From the NCBI GenBank assembly GCA_009780175.1, contig WRAO01000001.1, positions 62,001 to 126,000 on the forward strand: a stretch of DNA of 64,000 nucleotides, in the 5' to 3' direction. This document shows, piece by piece, positions 23,487 through 32,540 of the stretch. The position numbers and the translations under genes are program-made. This DNA is from Oscillospiraceae bacterium. Its GTDB lineage: Bacteria > Bacillota > Clostridia > Oscillospirales > Oscillospiraceae. Under the pieces are notes generated by a model. It was not told the origin of the DNA. It made no database searches and worked only from the letters and a program-made list of their open reading frames with translations. Numbering within the stretch: the first letter of the stretch is position 1; each line of letters starts with the position of its first letter.

Positions 23487-25070
23487 ATGTCCATGAAGCA
23501 CGGGAGGCAACTACTTTACAACACGCTGCTACTCACCGGAGCGTCTATGTTTATGCGGGCGGTGGCGGTAAGTTTTCAGGTCTACTTGGCGGGCGTGATC
23601 GGCCCGGCGGGGATTGGGCTGTTTCAGCTTGTCATTTCGGCGCAGATGCTGGCTTTGACCTTTGCCGTTTCCGGCATCCGCTTTGCGACGACACGGCTTG
23701 TATCGGAGGAGTTGGGGCTGGAGCGGCCCGGGAATGTGCCGAAGGTGATGCGGCGATGTATTGCGCATGCGCTCGGGTTTGGCATGCTCGCTTCGACCTT
23801 TCTTTTCTTTGGAGCGGAGTGGATCGGGACGGTGTGGATTGGAGACAGCCGGACGATTTTGTCTTTGCGGATTCTTTCGATTAGCCTCCCCTTCCTCGCT
23901 TCGAGCGCGGCGATGAGTGGGTATTTTGTGGCGGTTAGTCGGGTGGTGAAGTCTGCGCCGGTGCAGGTGGGGGAACATTTGGTTCGGATTGCTGTGGTGG
24001 TGACGCTATTGCAGTTCTATCCGCCGGATGGGCTGGAGCGGGCTGCGGCGTTGATTGTCACTGGTGGGGTTTTGGCGGAAATTTTGTCTAGCTTTGTGCT
24101 GTTTGGGCTTTATTTGCATGACAAGCGGGTGTTGGAGGGCAATCCTCAGTCAGCTGCGCTGACAGTTCCTTTGAAACAAGAGCCTCAGGGCGAAAGACTC
24201 ACCCGGCGGTTGTTGGGGATTTCTATGCCGCTGGCGGCGAGTACGTATGCGCGGAGTGCGTTGAATACGTTGCAGAATATGTTGGTGCCGCGGGGACTTC
24301 GGCAGAGCGGGGCGGATGGGGATCAAGCGCTGGCTAGTTATGGGATGGTGCATGGAATGGCGCTGCCTATCATCCTCTTCCCTTCCGCGATGTTCTATTC
24401 CATCGCGGAGCTCATGATCCCGGAGCTCACTGCCGCGCAGGTTGCGGGGCAGGAGGAGCGGATTAGTTATCTTGTCTCTAAGCTGCTCCGCATCTCGCTT
24501 TATCTGTCTATCGGGTTGGCGGGGCTTTTTCTTGCGTTTAGCCGGGAATTGGGGCAGGTGATTTATCCCGGGACGCCGGGGGTGGGGCCGTATATTCGGA
24601 TTTTGTCTCTGCTGATGCCCATCATTTTTCTCGATGCGATTACGGATGGGATGCTCAAGGGGCTGGGGCAGCAGGTGTATTCTATGGGAGTGAATATTGC
24701 GGATTCATTGCTCTCCGTTATATTGGTGTGGCTCTTGCTCCCACTGTTTGGTGTATCGGGATTTTTGTTTATGGTTTTTTTCACCGAGTGTTTCAACTTT
24801 TTTCTCAGCCTGCGGCGTATTGCGCAGATGACGACGATTCAGATTGCGCTCTCTGATTTACTTCGTCCATTGTTTTCGGCTATTGCGGCTACGCAGCTTG
24901 CGTCTTTTTTTCTGCGGACGATTGCTCTGCCGCTCGTCCCTTCCGCTTTCAGCCTAACCGCGCACTTTCTGCTGGCGGGGTCGATTTATGTGGGGCTACT
25001 CTTTCTCCTTGGCTGCATTACGCGCGAGGACTTTCGTTGGGCGAGGCGGCTTGTTGGCCAGGCTTGTTAA
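23487..25070 (+). CDS. SpoVB/MurJ-like polysaccharide or lipid flippase
   Basis: The start is ATG 23487 after GAGGAGGGGG; this gives 527 residues with 12-14 hydrophobic helices. The layout and sequences such as LLYNTLLLTGASMFMRAVAV at the N-terminus and the central arginine-rich ERLTRRLLGISMPLAASTYARS fit the MVF (MurJ/SpoVB) branch of the MOP exporter superfamily. Family members flip lipid-linked wall precursors; SpoVB is needed for the spore cortex, and paralogues serve capsule or teichoic acid export. In a spore former with neighbouring uppP, a role in cortex or wall lipid II transport is plausible but not proven. Confidence 0.85.
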   Translation: MSMKHGRQLLYNTLLLTGASMFMRAVAVSFQVYLAGVIGPAGIGLFQLVISAQMLALTFAVSGIRFATTRLVSEELGLERPGNVPKVMRRCIAHALGFGMLASTFLFFGAEWIGTVWIGDSRTILSLRILSISLPFLASSAAMSGYFVAVSRVVKSAPVQVGEHLVRIAVVVTLLQFYPPDGLERAAALIVTGGVLAEILSSFVLFGLYLHDKRVLEGNPQSAALTVPLKQEPQGERLTRRLLGISMPLAASTYARSALNTLQNMLVPRGLRQSGADGDQALASYGMVHGMALPIILFPSAMFYSIAELMIPELTAAQVAGQEERISYLVSKLLRISLYLSIGLAGLFLAFSRELGQVIYPGTPGVGPYIRILSLLMPIIFLDAITDGMLKGLGQQVYSMGVNIADSLLSVILVWLLLPLFGVSGFLFMVFFTECFNFFLSLRRIAQMTTIQIALSDLLRPLFSAIAATQLASFFLRTIALPLVPSAFSLTAHFLLAGSIYVGLLFLLGCITREDFRWARRLVGQAC

Positions 25071-25093
25071 TTTGATTTCCTCCGCAAAAGCCA

Positions 25094-25122
25094 TTGCTTT
25101 CCCTCCGACACTGTGTTATAGT
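25094..25122 (+). promoter_or_regulatory. Vegetative-type promoter of the YuiF/NhaC-like gene
   Basis: TTGCTT (25094-25099), a 17-base spacer and TATAGT (25117-25122) lie here. The start site would fall inside the 8-base tandem repeats that follow. Confidence 0.5.
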
Positions 25123-25160
25123 AACACGGTAGCACGGTAATATGGTAGCATGGTAATATG
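25121..25160. repeat. Five tandem 8-base repeats in a leader
   Basis: The units are GTAACACG, GTAGCACG, GTAATATG, GTAGCATG and GTAATATG. They begin at the promoter -10 and lie 50 bases before the start codon of the antiporter gene. Confidence 0.8.
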
Positions 25161-25209
25161 TTAAAGTGCATTGCTATGGCTTCCGGAATAAAATGGGGGA
25201 GATTGTCTC

Positions 25210-26616
25210 ATGTTTCGTGATCTGTTTCTGAATCCCGTCACGCTCTCAGTTATTGTCATGGTTGTACTCTGCTTGCTCAAGTTCAACATCATCTTGTCGG
25301 TTATTATCGCTGCTGTGTTCGCGGGTCTTATTTCTGGGCCTACAGGTCATCTTTTGATGCCCTTGAATGTGGTCATGAACACATTCATATCCGGCGTGCC
25401 CGGCTCAACGCCAGCGATCACCGGCATGGCTGGCATGAACAACATCGCACTTGCCTATATCTTGCTCGGTTCTCTGGCTTATGCGCTTCAAGCCTCTGGG
25501 CTTGCCGCAAAATTCGCCAATGTGTTAGAGCGGATTTTCGGCAAGACCGGAAAGCTGTTCCTGCTGGTTCTGGCTGTGATCGCCAGCTTTTCCCAAAATC
25601 TGATTCCGATCCACATCGCCTTTGTTCCGATCTTGGTCCCGCCCCTGCTCATGATGATGAATAGGTTGAAGATCGACCGCCGAGCGGCGGCTTGTTCCAT
25701 TGCTTTTGGTTTGAAAGCGCCGTATATCTTGCTTCCTTTTGGATTTGGCCTTATTTTCCACAACATCGTAATCAATGAAATCACCAATAGCGGTCTAGAT
25801 ATCCATGGTTGGGCGATTTGGCCCTATATGATTCCGCTGGCCGGTGCTATGCTCCTCGGTTTGTTGATTGCCATTTTTATTACATACCGCAAGCCGCGGG
25901 AGTATGAGGACAAACCGCTCCTTGTGGCCGCAGAGGTAAACGAGGACGATATCACAGGTAAATTTAAGCTCAAACATTGGGGCGCGCTCCTCGGTGCTAC
26001 TGCCACCTTTGGTATGCAGGTTTGGGCAAACTGGGCTTTCCCTGGCTCTCCCCTTTGGGCCTTGTCTCTCGGTGCTACACTCGCCCTTATCATCATGTTT
26101 ATGTTTGGCACGCTCAATCCGCGGAGAATGAAACTGGATGAATCAATCAAGGGCGGCATTGGGCTCATGGGCTTTATCGCCTTCGTCATGCTGGTCGCCG
26201 CTGGATATGCCAGCGTACTCCGTGCGTCTGGCGGAATCGCTACTCTGGTAGACGCCGCGTTCTACCTCGCGGGCGACAACACCATCGTCGCGCTCATTGC
26301 TATGCAACTCATTGGTTTGCTCATCACGATGGGTATCGGCACTTCTTTCGGCACCATTCCGCTTATTGCCGCAGTGTTCGTGCCCTTTATGATGCTGATG
26401 GGCGCCTCTCCTGCCGCTATCATCATCACCATCGCCGCCGCCGGTGCTACCGGTGACGCTGGTATGCCTCAATCTGACACTGCACTCGGCCCCACAGCCG
26501 GTCTGAACGCAGACGGACAGCACGATCATATTTGGGATACTTGCTTCCCAACGTTTATTCATTTTAACTTCCCCATCAAGATCGTCGGCATTATCGCGGC
26601 GTTCATGATGTGGTAA
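25210..26616 (+). CDS. YuiF-like NhaC-family Na+/H+ antiporter or amino-acid transporter
   Basis: This 468-residue protein has about 12 hydrophobic helices. PGSTPAITGMAGMNNIALAY early on, SFSQNLIPIHIAFVPILVPP in the middle and GATGDAGMPQSDTALGPTAG near the C-terminus agree with the COG2056 branch of the NhaC/ArsB-type superfamily (YuiF of B. subtilis, a predicted histidine or other amino-acid transporter). The substrate is open. The leader carries a strong -10/-35 pair overlapping an 8-base tandem repeat. Confidence 0.82.
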   Translation: MFRDLFLNPVTLSVIVMVVLCLLKFNIILSVIIAAVFAGLISGPTGHLLMPLNVVMNTFISGVPGSTPAITGMAGMNNIALAYILLGSLAYALQASGLAAKFANVLERIFGKTGKLFLLVLAVIASFSQNLIPIHIAFVPILVPPLLMMMNRLKIDRRAAACSIAFGLKAPYILLPFGFGLIFHNIVINEITNSGLDIHGWAIWPYMIPLAGAMLLGLLIAIFITYRKPREYEDKPLLVAAEVNEDDITGKFKLKHWGALLGATATFGMQVWANWAFPGSPLWALSLGATLALIIMFMFGTLNPRRMKLDESIKGGIGLMGFIAFVMLVAAGYASVLRASGGIATLVDAAFYLAGDNTIVALIAMQLIGLLITMGIGTSFGTIPLIAAVFVPFMMLMGASPAAIIITIAAAGATGDAGMPQSDTALGPTAGLNADGQHDHIWDTCFPTFIHFNFPIKIVGIIAAFMMW

Positions 26617-26622
26617 ATCGTA

Positions 26623-26661
26623 ACCATTAAAAAGCGCTGCGCTTTCAGTGCTTTCAATGGT
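26623..26661 (+). terminator. Possible nested hairpin after the antiporter gene
   Basis: ACCATT (26623-26628) pairs with AATGGT (26656-26661), and inside it AAAGCG pairs with CGCTTT (26631-26645). No strong T-run follows, so termination is only suggested. Confidence 0.35.
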
Positions 26662-26799
26662 CACAGAGAGTAGAAGACGTCCTAAATCACGGTGAAAACA
26701 ACAACGATAGCAACTAGCTAGTGACACAATAGTAACAAAAAATATGCACTTCTTTGCACACAATCATTCAGTCGTCTTAATATTTTCTTAACATCTCTT

Positions 26800-26808
26800 T
26801 GGTATAAT
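26800..26808 (+). promoter_or_regulatory. Extended -10 promoter
   Basis: TGGTATAAT (TG-n-TATAAT) lies 53 bases before the start of the small membrane-anchored gene. The -35 region at 26780 (ATATTT) is poor, as is common for extended -10 promoters. Confidence 0.6.
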
Positions 26809-26860
26809 AAAAGTACAAAGAAGGACAGTCTCCCCAACTTCAATGAAGGAGGCGTCAGTT

Positions 26861-27271
26861 ATGAAAAAGCTACTTATTTGGTTGTTTGTAATCGTGTTAC
26901 TGATTGTTGGGCTTATTGGCCAACTCCCAGAGGTAGAGCAAAGTGCTATTCCGCAGGAAAACGTGGACGCCGCCCTACACAACGCAATCTATATGTTTTA
27001 TCACGAGGGAGACGAAGAGTCTGAAACCTTAGTACAGGCCCTCGAAATAGTAATTAAGGGAATAGAGGTTAGAGGTAATACGCTTGTACTAACGATCAAC
27101 CACTTCTTTGGTCCGTTTGGCGAAATGACCCGCGAAGACCAGAAAACATTATGGGCGGTATTGTACATGGCTGGGCAGGAGTTAGACCTAAACTACCTTG
27201 AGCTTCGGCAACTAGAGCTTGTAGTAGCATATAGCTCCCCTGGTAATCCGGCAGTAATGAAAATAGCTTGA
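26861..27271 (+). CDS. Unknown membrane-anchored or secreted protein (136 residues)
   Basis: The start is ATG 26861, with AAGGAGG 9 bases upstream. Residues 1-25 (MKKLLIWLFVIVLLIVGLIG) form a signal anchor or signal peptide without a lipobox cysteine. The rest is a soluble, mostly acidic domain of about 110 residues (ALHNAIYMFYHEGDEESE ... VLTINHFFGPFGEMTREDQK). I do not recognise the family. It has its own promoter and a strong terminator shared with the convergent Clp gene, so it is monocistronic. The GC content looks lower than in neighbouring genes, which may point to later acquisition. Confidence 0.7.
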   Translation: MKKLLIWLFVIVLLIVGLIGQLPEVEQSAIPQENVDAALHNAIYMFYHEGDEESETLVQALEIVIKGIEVRGNTLVLTINHFFGPFGEMTREDQKTLWAVLYMAGQELDLNYLELRQLELVVAYSSPGNPAVMKIA

Positions 27272-27318
27272 AAATATACACACGTTTACATACTGGTAGC
27301 TGCCCGAGCAAGTACATA

Positions 27319-27350
27319 CAAAGGCCCTCGCCTGTTGGCGAGGGCCTTTG
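27319..27350. terminator. Bidirectional Rho-independent terminator
   Basis: CAAAGGCCCTCGCC and GGCGAGGGCCTTTG form a perfect 14-base stem with a TGTT loop, between the small secreted-protein gene and the Clp ATPase gene. Confidence 0.92.
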
Positions 27351-29663
27351 TTATATGGCGAGGATCATAACCTTTTCGTCCTGCACGGTCAGGCCGATCT
27401 TTTTGATCGCCTTTTCGTAGTGGTCCACCAGTTCGGTGGCGATTTTGTCTTCAATTTCGCGTTGGACGAGGCGGCGTAGGTTTCTCGCGCCGTAGGTGAG
27501 AGAGTAGGACTGCTTTGCGAGGTAGTCGAGTACGGTGTCGTCGTAGGTTAAAGTGTAACCTTTTTCGGCCATGACTTCTTTGAGTTCTTCCATCATGAGG
27601 GCGGAAATGCGGTGGAAGTCCGCCTCAGTGAGGCGATTGAAATAGACGATTTCATCTACACGGTTGAGGAATTCGGGGCGGAGGAAGTCACTCAGGGCTT
27701 TCATGGCTTTTTCTTTGCCCTGTTCGTTTACACTGCGGTTGAAACCGACTGCGCCGTCTTTTTTGTCACTGCCGGCGTTGGTGGTCATGATGACGACGGC
27801 GTTTTCGAAGTTGACGTTGCGGCCACCAGCGTCGGTGATGTGCCCGTCGTCCAGGATTTGGAGGAGGATGTTGAGCACATCGGGGTGGGCTTTTTCGATT
27901 TCATCGAACAGGACCACGCTGTAGGGGCGGCGGCGGACTTTTTCGGTGAGTTGGCCTGCTTCGTCATAACCGACGTAACCCGGGGGTGAGCCGATGATGC
28001 GGGAGACGGCGTGTTTTTCCATGAATTCCGACATATCAAGCCGGATGAGGGATTCGGGGGAGGCAAATAGATCTTTTGCCAGCTGTTTTACCAGTTCTGT
28101 CTTCCCTACTCCGGTGGAGCCGACAAAGATGAAGGAAGCGGGTTTGCGTTTTGCTGTGATGCCGACGCGGCTGCGTTTGATCGCTCTGCAAACGGTAGAT
28201 ACGGCCTCATCTTGGCCGATGATGTGGCCTTTGAGGCGCTCTTCGAGGCCTGCGAGGCGTTTGTATTCGTCTTCCCGGATGGAACTGGCGGGGATTTTGG
28301 TCCAGAGTTCGATCACATGGGCTAGGTTATCCATGGTGAGCGCGGGGGGGCCGTCTTTTTGGAGGTCCATGAGTTCATCGCCGAGTTGCATTTCTCGGCT
28401 GCGGATCACGGCGAGGCGTTCGTAGTTTTCTTGCTCGGTTTTGGGGTCTGCCAAGAGGATGTCTCGCTCTACGCCGAGATCGGCTTGCTCTTTGCGGATT
28501 TCTTCGATGCGGGCGAGGGAGACGCTTTTTAGGTTTACGTCACTGCAGGCTTCGTCGATGAGGTCGATGGCTTTGTCTGGCAGGAAACGGTCGGTGATGT
28601 AGCGTTCGCTCATGATGACGGCTTGGCGCGCCATTTCGGGGGAGATGGTCACGTTGTGGAAGCGCTCGTAATAGTGCGCGACGCCTTGGATGATCTGGAT
28701 TGCGTCCGCAATGGAAGGCTCCGCGACCGCCACTGGTTGGAAGCGGCGCTCTAAAGCGGAGTCTTTTTCGATGTGTTTGCGGTATTCGGTAAAAGTGGTC
28801 GCGCCGATGACTTGGATTTCGCCGCGAGACAGGGCGGGTTTTAGGATGTTTGCCGCGTTCATGCTGCCCTCAGCGTCTCCCGCGCCGACGATGGTGTGGA
28901 CTTCGTCGATCACGAGGATGATGTTGCCCTGCTTTTTGATTTCTTCGATGAGGCCTTTCATTCGGCTCTCGAACTGGCCTCTGAATTGCGTACCCGCGAC
29001 GAGGGCTGTAAGGTCGAGGAGGTAGACTTCTTTCTCTCTGAGTTTATAGGGTACTGTGCCAGCCTCGATGCGGATGGCGAGGCCTTCGGCGATGGCTGTT
29101 TTGCCGACGCCGGGTTCACCGATGAGGCAGGGGTTGTTTTTCTGCCGACGGTTTAGGATTTGGATGACGCGCTCGAGTTCTTCCTCACGGCCTATGATAC
29201 GGTCCAGTTTGCCTTCTTTGGCTTTGTCGGTGAGAGAGATGCAGTAGCTCTCCAGGAACTTCCGCTTTTTGTCGTGGCGGGGATTTTTATCTTTATCGTT
29301 GGGCGCATTATGACCGTACCCAGGCTGTGGGGGGCGCTCTATGGGGCTGCCACCTGTGCCGAAGAGTTTATCAAGGAAGGGGAAGGTTGCCATGTTGCCG
29401 GGTTCTTCTTCGCCCTCGTGGTCGCCGTCTATGGTGCTGAGGCTCTCGGCGCCGCCGAAGGCTTCAGCCATCTCGCTGGAGAGATTGTCCAGGTCGTCTT
29501 CCGAGATGCCCATTTTTTGCATGATGTCGTTCACGGGGCCTAGGTTTAGCTCTTTGGCGCACTTTAGACAGAGGCCTTCGTTGGTCGTGACCCCGTTGTC
29601 GAGTTTGGTTATGAAGAGTAGCGCTACATTTTTCTTGCAGCGTGCGCAAATCGTTGGTTGCAT
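27351..29663 (-). CDS. ClpE-like AAA+ unfoldase with N-terminal zinc finger
   Basis: The start is ATG 29663 with AAGGAGAG 8 bases before it; 770 residues. The N-terminus has a four-cysteine zinc finger ([12 protein letters not shown] ... LCLKCAKEL), a Gly/acidic linker, then two AAA+ modules: D1 with [16 protein letters not shown] and D2 with [16 protein letters not shown], ending in the D2-small domain. The usual double Clp_N repeat of ClpC is missing, which makes ClpE the nearest type. It would unfold proteins for ClpP under stress. No CtsR-like operator (a heptad repeat) was recognised upstream. Confidence 0.85.
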   Translation of the reverse strand: MQPTICARCKKNVALLFITKLDNGVTTNEGLCLKCAKELNLGPVNDIMQKMGISEDDLDNLSSEMAEAFGGAESLSTIDGDHEGEEEPGNMATFPFLDKLFGTGGSPIERPPQPGYGHNAPNDKDKNPRHDKKRKFLESYCISLTDKAKEGKLDRIIGREEELERVIQILNRRQKNNPCLIGEPGVGKTAIAEGLAIRIEAGTVPYKLREKEVYLLDLTALVAGTQFRGQFESRMKGLIEEIKKQGNIILVIDEVHTIVGAGDAEGSMNAANILKPALSRGEIQVIGATTFTEYRKHIEKDSALERRFQPVAVAEPSIADAIQIIQGVAHYYERFHNVTISPEMARQAVIMSERYITDRFLPDKAIDLIDEACSDVNLKSVSLARIEEIRKEQADLGVERDILLADPKTEQENYERLAVIRSREMQLGDELMDLQKDGPPALTMDNLAHVIELWTKIPASSIREDEYKRLAGLEERLKGHIIGQDEAVSTVCRAIKRSRVGITAKRKPASFIFVGSTGVGKTELVKQLAKDLFASPESLIRLDMSEFMEKHAVSRIIGSPPGYVGYDEAGQLTEKVRRRPYSVVLFDEIEKAHPDVLNILLQILDDGHITDAGGRNVNFENAVVIMTTNAGSDKKDGAVGFNRSVNEQGKEKAMKALSDFLRPEFLNRVDEIVYFNRLTEADFHRISALMMEELKEVMAEKGYTLTYDDTVLDYLAKQSYSLTYGARNLRRLVQREIEDKIATELVDHYEKAIKKIGLTVQDEKVMILAI

Positions 29664-29696
29664 GAAATAGTCTCTCCTTGGGATATTGCGGTCATG

Positions 29697-29727
29697 AAGG
29701 GCGGACGACCCGTGGTCGCCCCTACAT
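29697..29727. repeat. TGTAGGGGCG palindrome, singlet, supplies a stop codon
   Basis: On the minus strand the element reads TGTAGGGGCGACCACGGGTC and then CGTCCGCCC. Its TAG is the stop codon of the upstream CvpA-like gene. The stem GACGACC/GGTCGCC carries one mismatch. Confidence 0.65.
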
Positions 29728-30435
29728 GTTGATATAGCCCACCATGGGGTTTGCGCCGACGAACAGTTCCGTGATCCAAGTGCGGGTAAGCAGACCTTCT
29801 GGCAGGAGGATGCCCACATAGCCGAGGAACCAGGTCAGCATGAAGACGAGGAGGATACCCTGGACAAATCCCAGCACCCCTCCCCCGATCTCATCTACCA
29901 GTTTAAGCCCTGGCAGACGCAAAGATACGGGAATGATGTTGTACACCACGGTAAGTGCGATGAGAATGAGCAAAAATCCGATGGTGTAAACAATGTAGAA
30001 GCAGAAGGCATAGACCAGGACTTCCGTAAGAGATGAGTTGACGCTTCGCCCATCGTCTCTTAGTTCTAAATAGCGGTCGGTGAAGGTGTCTGCTCGGCTG
30101 TGATGGATGCCCAGGTCGGAGATAACTTGCCGGATCACGATGGGTTCCAGGCCCTGTTCGAGCCGGAATAAATCTTCGGTGGAGAGATGTTGCAGTTCCC
30201 GGGGTACGACCTCGTCGATGGCTTGCGATTCCGCGCTTTGCAGGTAGCCGCTGACGAAGGGGTTGAACATGTCGGTAAACATGTTCGAATAGGTCGAGGC
30301 GACGAGGTTACCCCCGTAGATCGCCACAATGAGGAAGATGACAGCTAAGATACCTCCGATGATACCGCGTTTATAGCCCTGCCATGCGCAGAACCCCAAA
30401 ATCGCAAGGAGTATCAAATCTAAAAAAATATGCAT
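29722..30435 (-). CDS. CvpA-family membrane protein
   Basis: This 237-residue protein has four hydrophobic helices, starting LDLILLAILGFCAWQGYKRG, the typical opening of CvpA/colicin V production proteins, and ending in helices LILIALTVVYNIIPV and GVLGFVQGILLVFMLTW. In relatives it is linked to envelope homeostasis; the molecular role is unclear. GGAGGATGAGG precedes the ATG. It lies downstream of the DUF5711-like gene, an arrangement I associate with Clostridia. Its final residues (GYINM) run straight into a palindromic repeat that supplies the TAG stop. Confidence 0.85.
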   Translation of the reverse strand: MHIFLDLILLAILGFCAWQGYKRGIIGGILAVIFLIVAIYGGNLVASTYSNMFTDMFNPFVSGYLQSAESQAIDEVVPRELQHLSTEDLFRLEQGLEPIVIRQVISDLGIHHSRADTFTDRYLELRDDGRSVNSSLTEVLVYAFCFYIVYTIGFLLILIALTVVYNIIPVSLRLPGLKLVDEIGGGVLGFVQGILLVFMLTWFLGYVGILLPEGLLTRTWITELFVGANPMVGYINM

Positions 30436-30525
30436 AAGTCCTCATCCTCCGCTGTTTCTTCATCGGGCCGCTCGACGTTCCCCTGCCTTCACCAAGGGAC
30501 GTGAGTTTCTATCTTTCTATCCGGG

Positions 30526-31656
30526 CTATGGTACCAGTAGTCTCGCCCGGTGGGACGACAGGCGGAATACCGTTCCGTCTTCCCGCATGAGGGTGTGGTG
30601 CATCCCCTCTGTCTCACTCCAAGCGGCGTACACTCTGCTGCCGCGGTAAATCACAAGTTGGTCAAAGAACAGGGCCGACAGATAGCGGCCACTGAGGGAA
30701 AGATCGAACAAATTGCCGATGATCGCGGTTTCGGTCGCCCTGCCGCCGGATTCTACTACTACGAGGTGTCCTCCTGCGCCGGTGGGCAGTGGGGAGAGGT
30801 AGAGGGCTACGTTGCCGTCTGATGTGTCATAGGCTCTGAGATGCTGATCGGGGAATTCGAATTCGCCTGTGGGTTCTCCTTGGTTGGAGAGAAAGCGGAC
30901 CATGTTGTTCGAGATCGCGCCGACGGCGCCGTTTCGAGAGGTGAACCAGAAGTCGAAGAAAATCTCGTCCGCTTCGATGTATTCGTGCCGCGCTCCGCCG
31001 CCGGTGATATCAAACCATGCGATTCGTCCGCCGGATTCAGTTACGGTGAGGGTTGCCAGGGTACGATTGTCTGCCGCGAGGGCCGCGGCGATCAGGTGAC
31101 CGTCATGTGCGGAGACGCGGAGACGTTGTTGGCCTCCAGCGTCGTGGACGTAAACCACGCCTAGTGTCCCGGCTTGTTCAATGCTCAGGGTGACCCAGCC
31201 GTTTTCGTTGATCCGGGCGTCAATGATTCTTCCGCTGGCCGTGAGGTTCCACAGAGCCTCTCTGGCGTTGCCCACTTGGAGGTCGAAGCCGCCGTGGTCG
31301 TAGGCCAGGACGAAGTTGCCCCCTGTTTCGATGATAGGCCGTGCGAGGGGTAAATTTGCCGCATAGATTAAACCGCCGGTTCTGTCATAGACGGCGAGCC
31401 CAGAGCCAGATGCTACGGCGAGGCCGTTGCCAAAGATCGCGAAATTGTTGCTGGCCAGGTGGGAAAAATGGAACTCTTCCGCGTGGGATGCGCTGCCAAG
31501 GTTTCTATAGTAGATGGCCCGGAAAAAGTGATTCCACGTGATCCTGTCTCGGTTGATGAGCAGGGCTATCGTCACAAAAACCAGGAGCAATAACAGAAGT
31601 GTCATGCCGATTTTCTTTCGATCTAGTTTTGCTTCCGGCGTTCGACGCTCTTCCAT
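30526..31656 (-). CDS. DUF5711-like membrane-anchored beta-propeller protein
   Basis: This 376-residue protein has an N-terminal basic segment (RTPEAKLDRKK), one transmembrane helix (about residues 15-35, MTLLLLLLVFVTIALLI) and a long extracytoplasmic domain of repeated beta strands. The repeats are of the form G-x-L-x-V-x-D ... W, as in RIAWFDITGGGARHEYIEAD, consistent with a beta-propeller. It resembles the DUF5711 proteins of Clostridia; the function is unknown. It is followed by the CvpA-like gene, likely in the same transcript, and has a very good promoter upstream. Confidence 0.72.
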   Translation of the reverse strand: MEERRTPEAKLDRKKIGMTLLLLLLVFVTIALLINRDRITWNHFFRAIYYRNLGSASHAEEFHFSHLASNNFAIFGNGLAVASGSGLAVYDRTGGLIYAANLPLARPIIETGGNFVLAYDHGGFDLQVGNAREALWNLTASGRIIDARINENGWVTLSIEQAGTLGVVYVHDAGGQQRLRVSAHDGHLIAAALAADNRTLATLTVTESGGRIAWFDITGGGARHEYIEADEIFFDFWFTSRNGAVGAISNNMVRFLSNQGEPTGEFEFPDQHLRAYDTSDGNVALYLSPLPTGAGGHLVVVESGGRATETAIIGNLFDLSLSGRYLSALFFDQLVIYRGSRVYAAWSETEGMHHTLMREDGTVFRLSSHRARLLVP

Positions 31657-31710
31657 TCGACGTTCCTCATCGCAGAAATGTTCCTGTATACACGTTTCGA
31701 CCCATTGTGC

Positions 31711-31739
31711 AGTATATCAGTTTCCCTTTGCTTTGTAAA
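31711..31739 (-). promoter_or_regulatory. Vegetative-type promoter of the DUF5711-like gene, with overlapping palindrome
   Basis: On the minus strand TTTACA (31739-31734), a 17-base spacer and TATACT (31716-31711) occur, with a TG at the extended position. The -35 lies in the loop of the palindrome CTTTGCTT-TACA-AAGCAAAG, which could be an operator. Confidence 0.75.
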
Positions 31740-31775
31740 GCAAAGGATCATGGCAAAACGGCTAAAAAACGGCAG

Positions 31776-32540
31776 TTAATTGTCCATCATTTGCCCAACC
31801 ACACCATCATACCAGAGTCGCGTAAGAGCCAGGCCCTGCGGGGGGACTGTGGGGCCGGTTAGGCGGCGGTTTCCTTTTTCGAGAAGGGCGGGAATCTCCT
31901 CGGGGGCGATTTTCCCCTCGGACACGTAGAGCAGGGTGCCGACCATGGCTCTGGCCATATTGTAGAGAAAGCCGTTGGCGCAGACGCGTAGGCGGATCAT
32001 CTCCCCCACCCGCTCCACCTCGAAGTGGTGAACGGTGCGGACGGTGGTTTTTGTCTGTGTGCCGACACTGCGGACGGCGGAGAAATCGTGCGTGCCGACG
32101 AAAGCCGCAGCGCCTCTTGCCATCCGTTCGTGGTCGAGCGGTTTGGGATAGAAGTAGGAAAAGGGGGCCGTGAAGGGATCCCTTATGCGGCTGTTGCGGA
32201 TTTGGTAGGTGTATTCCTTCTTGATGCAGGAGAGGATGGCGTTGAAATCGTCCGGAGCTTCTACGGCTGCCTCTACGACGATATCGTCCGGCAGGCGGGT
32301 ATTGAGGGCGATGGGCAGGCGGTCCAACGGGATTTTGGTGTTTGAGTCGAAACTCACGCAATATCGCTCGGCGTGGACACCTGCGTCGGTGCGGCCGCAG
32401 CCGACGACACGGATCGGCTCCTCACAGGTAATCGCGAGGGCGCGCTCGAGGACTTCTTGGACGGTGATGTCTTTCTCCTGCCGCTGCCAGCCGTGGTAGG
32501 CTGTGCCGCAATATCGGATGCGGAGCGCAAGTTTTCTCAT
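31776..32540 (-). CDS. truA: tRNA pseudouridine(38-40) synthase
   Basis: This 254-residue protein carries the TruA core RVVGCGRTDAGVHAERYCVS near residue 46, whose Asp is the catalytic residue, plus YCGTAYHGWQRQ at the N-terminus and the C-terminal GFLYNMARAMVGTLLYV. It isomerises uridines in the anticodon arm. The ATG overlaps the ecfT stop by four bases, so it is translated with the ECF transporter genes, an order common in Firmicutes. Confidence 0.96.
   Translation of the reverse strand: MRKLALRIRYCGTAYHGWQRQEKDITVQEVLERALAITCEEPIRVVGCGRTDAGVHAERYCVSFDSNTKIPLDRLPIALNTRLPDDIVVEAAVEAPDDFNAILSCIKKEYTYQIRNSRIRDPFTAPFSYFYPKPLDHERMARGAAAFVGTHDFSAVRSVGTQTKTTVRTVHHFEVERVGEMIRLRVCANGFLYNMARAMVGTLLYVSEGKIAPEEIPALLEKGNRRLTGPTVPPQGLALTRLWYDGVVGQMMDN

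Noticed and set aside
25121-25160. CRISPR-like array
   Set aside because: The repeats are 8 bases, contiguous, without spacers, and no cas genes occur.
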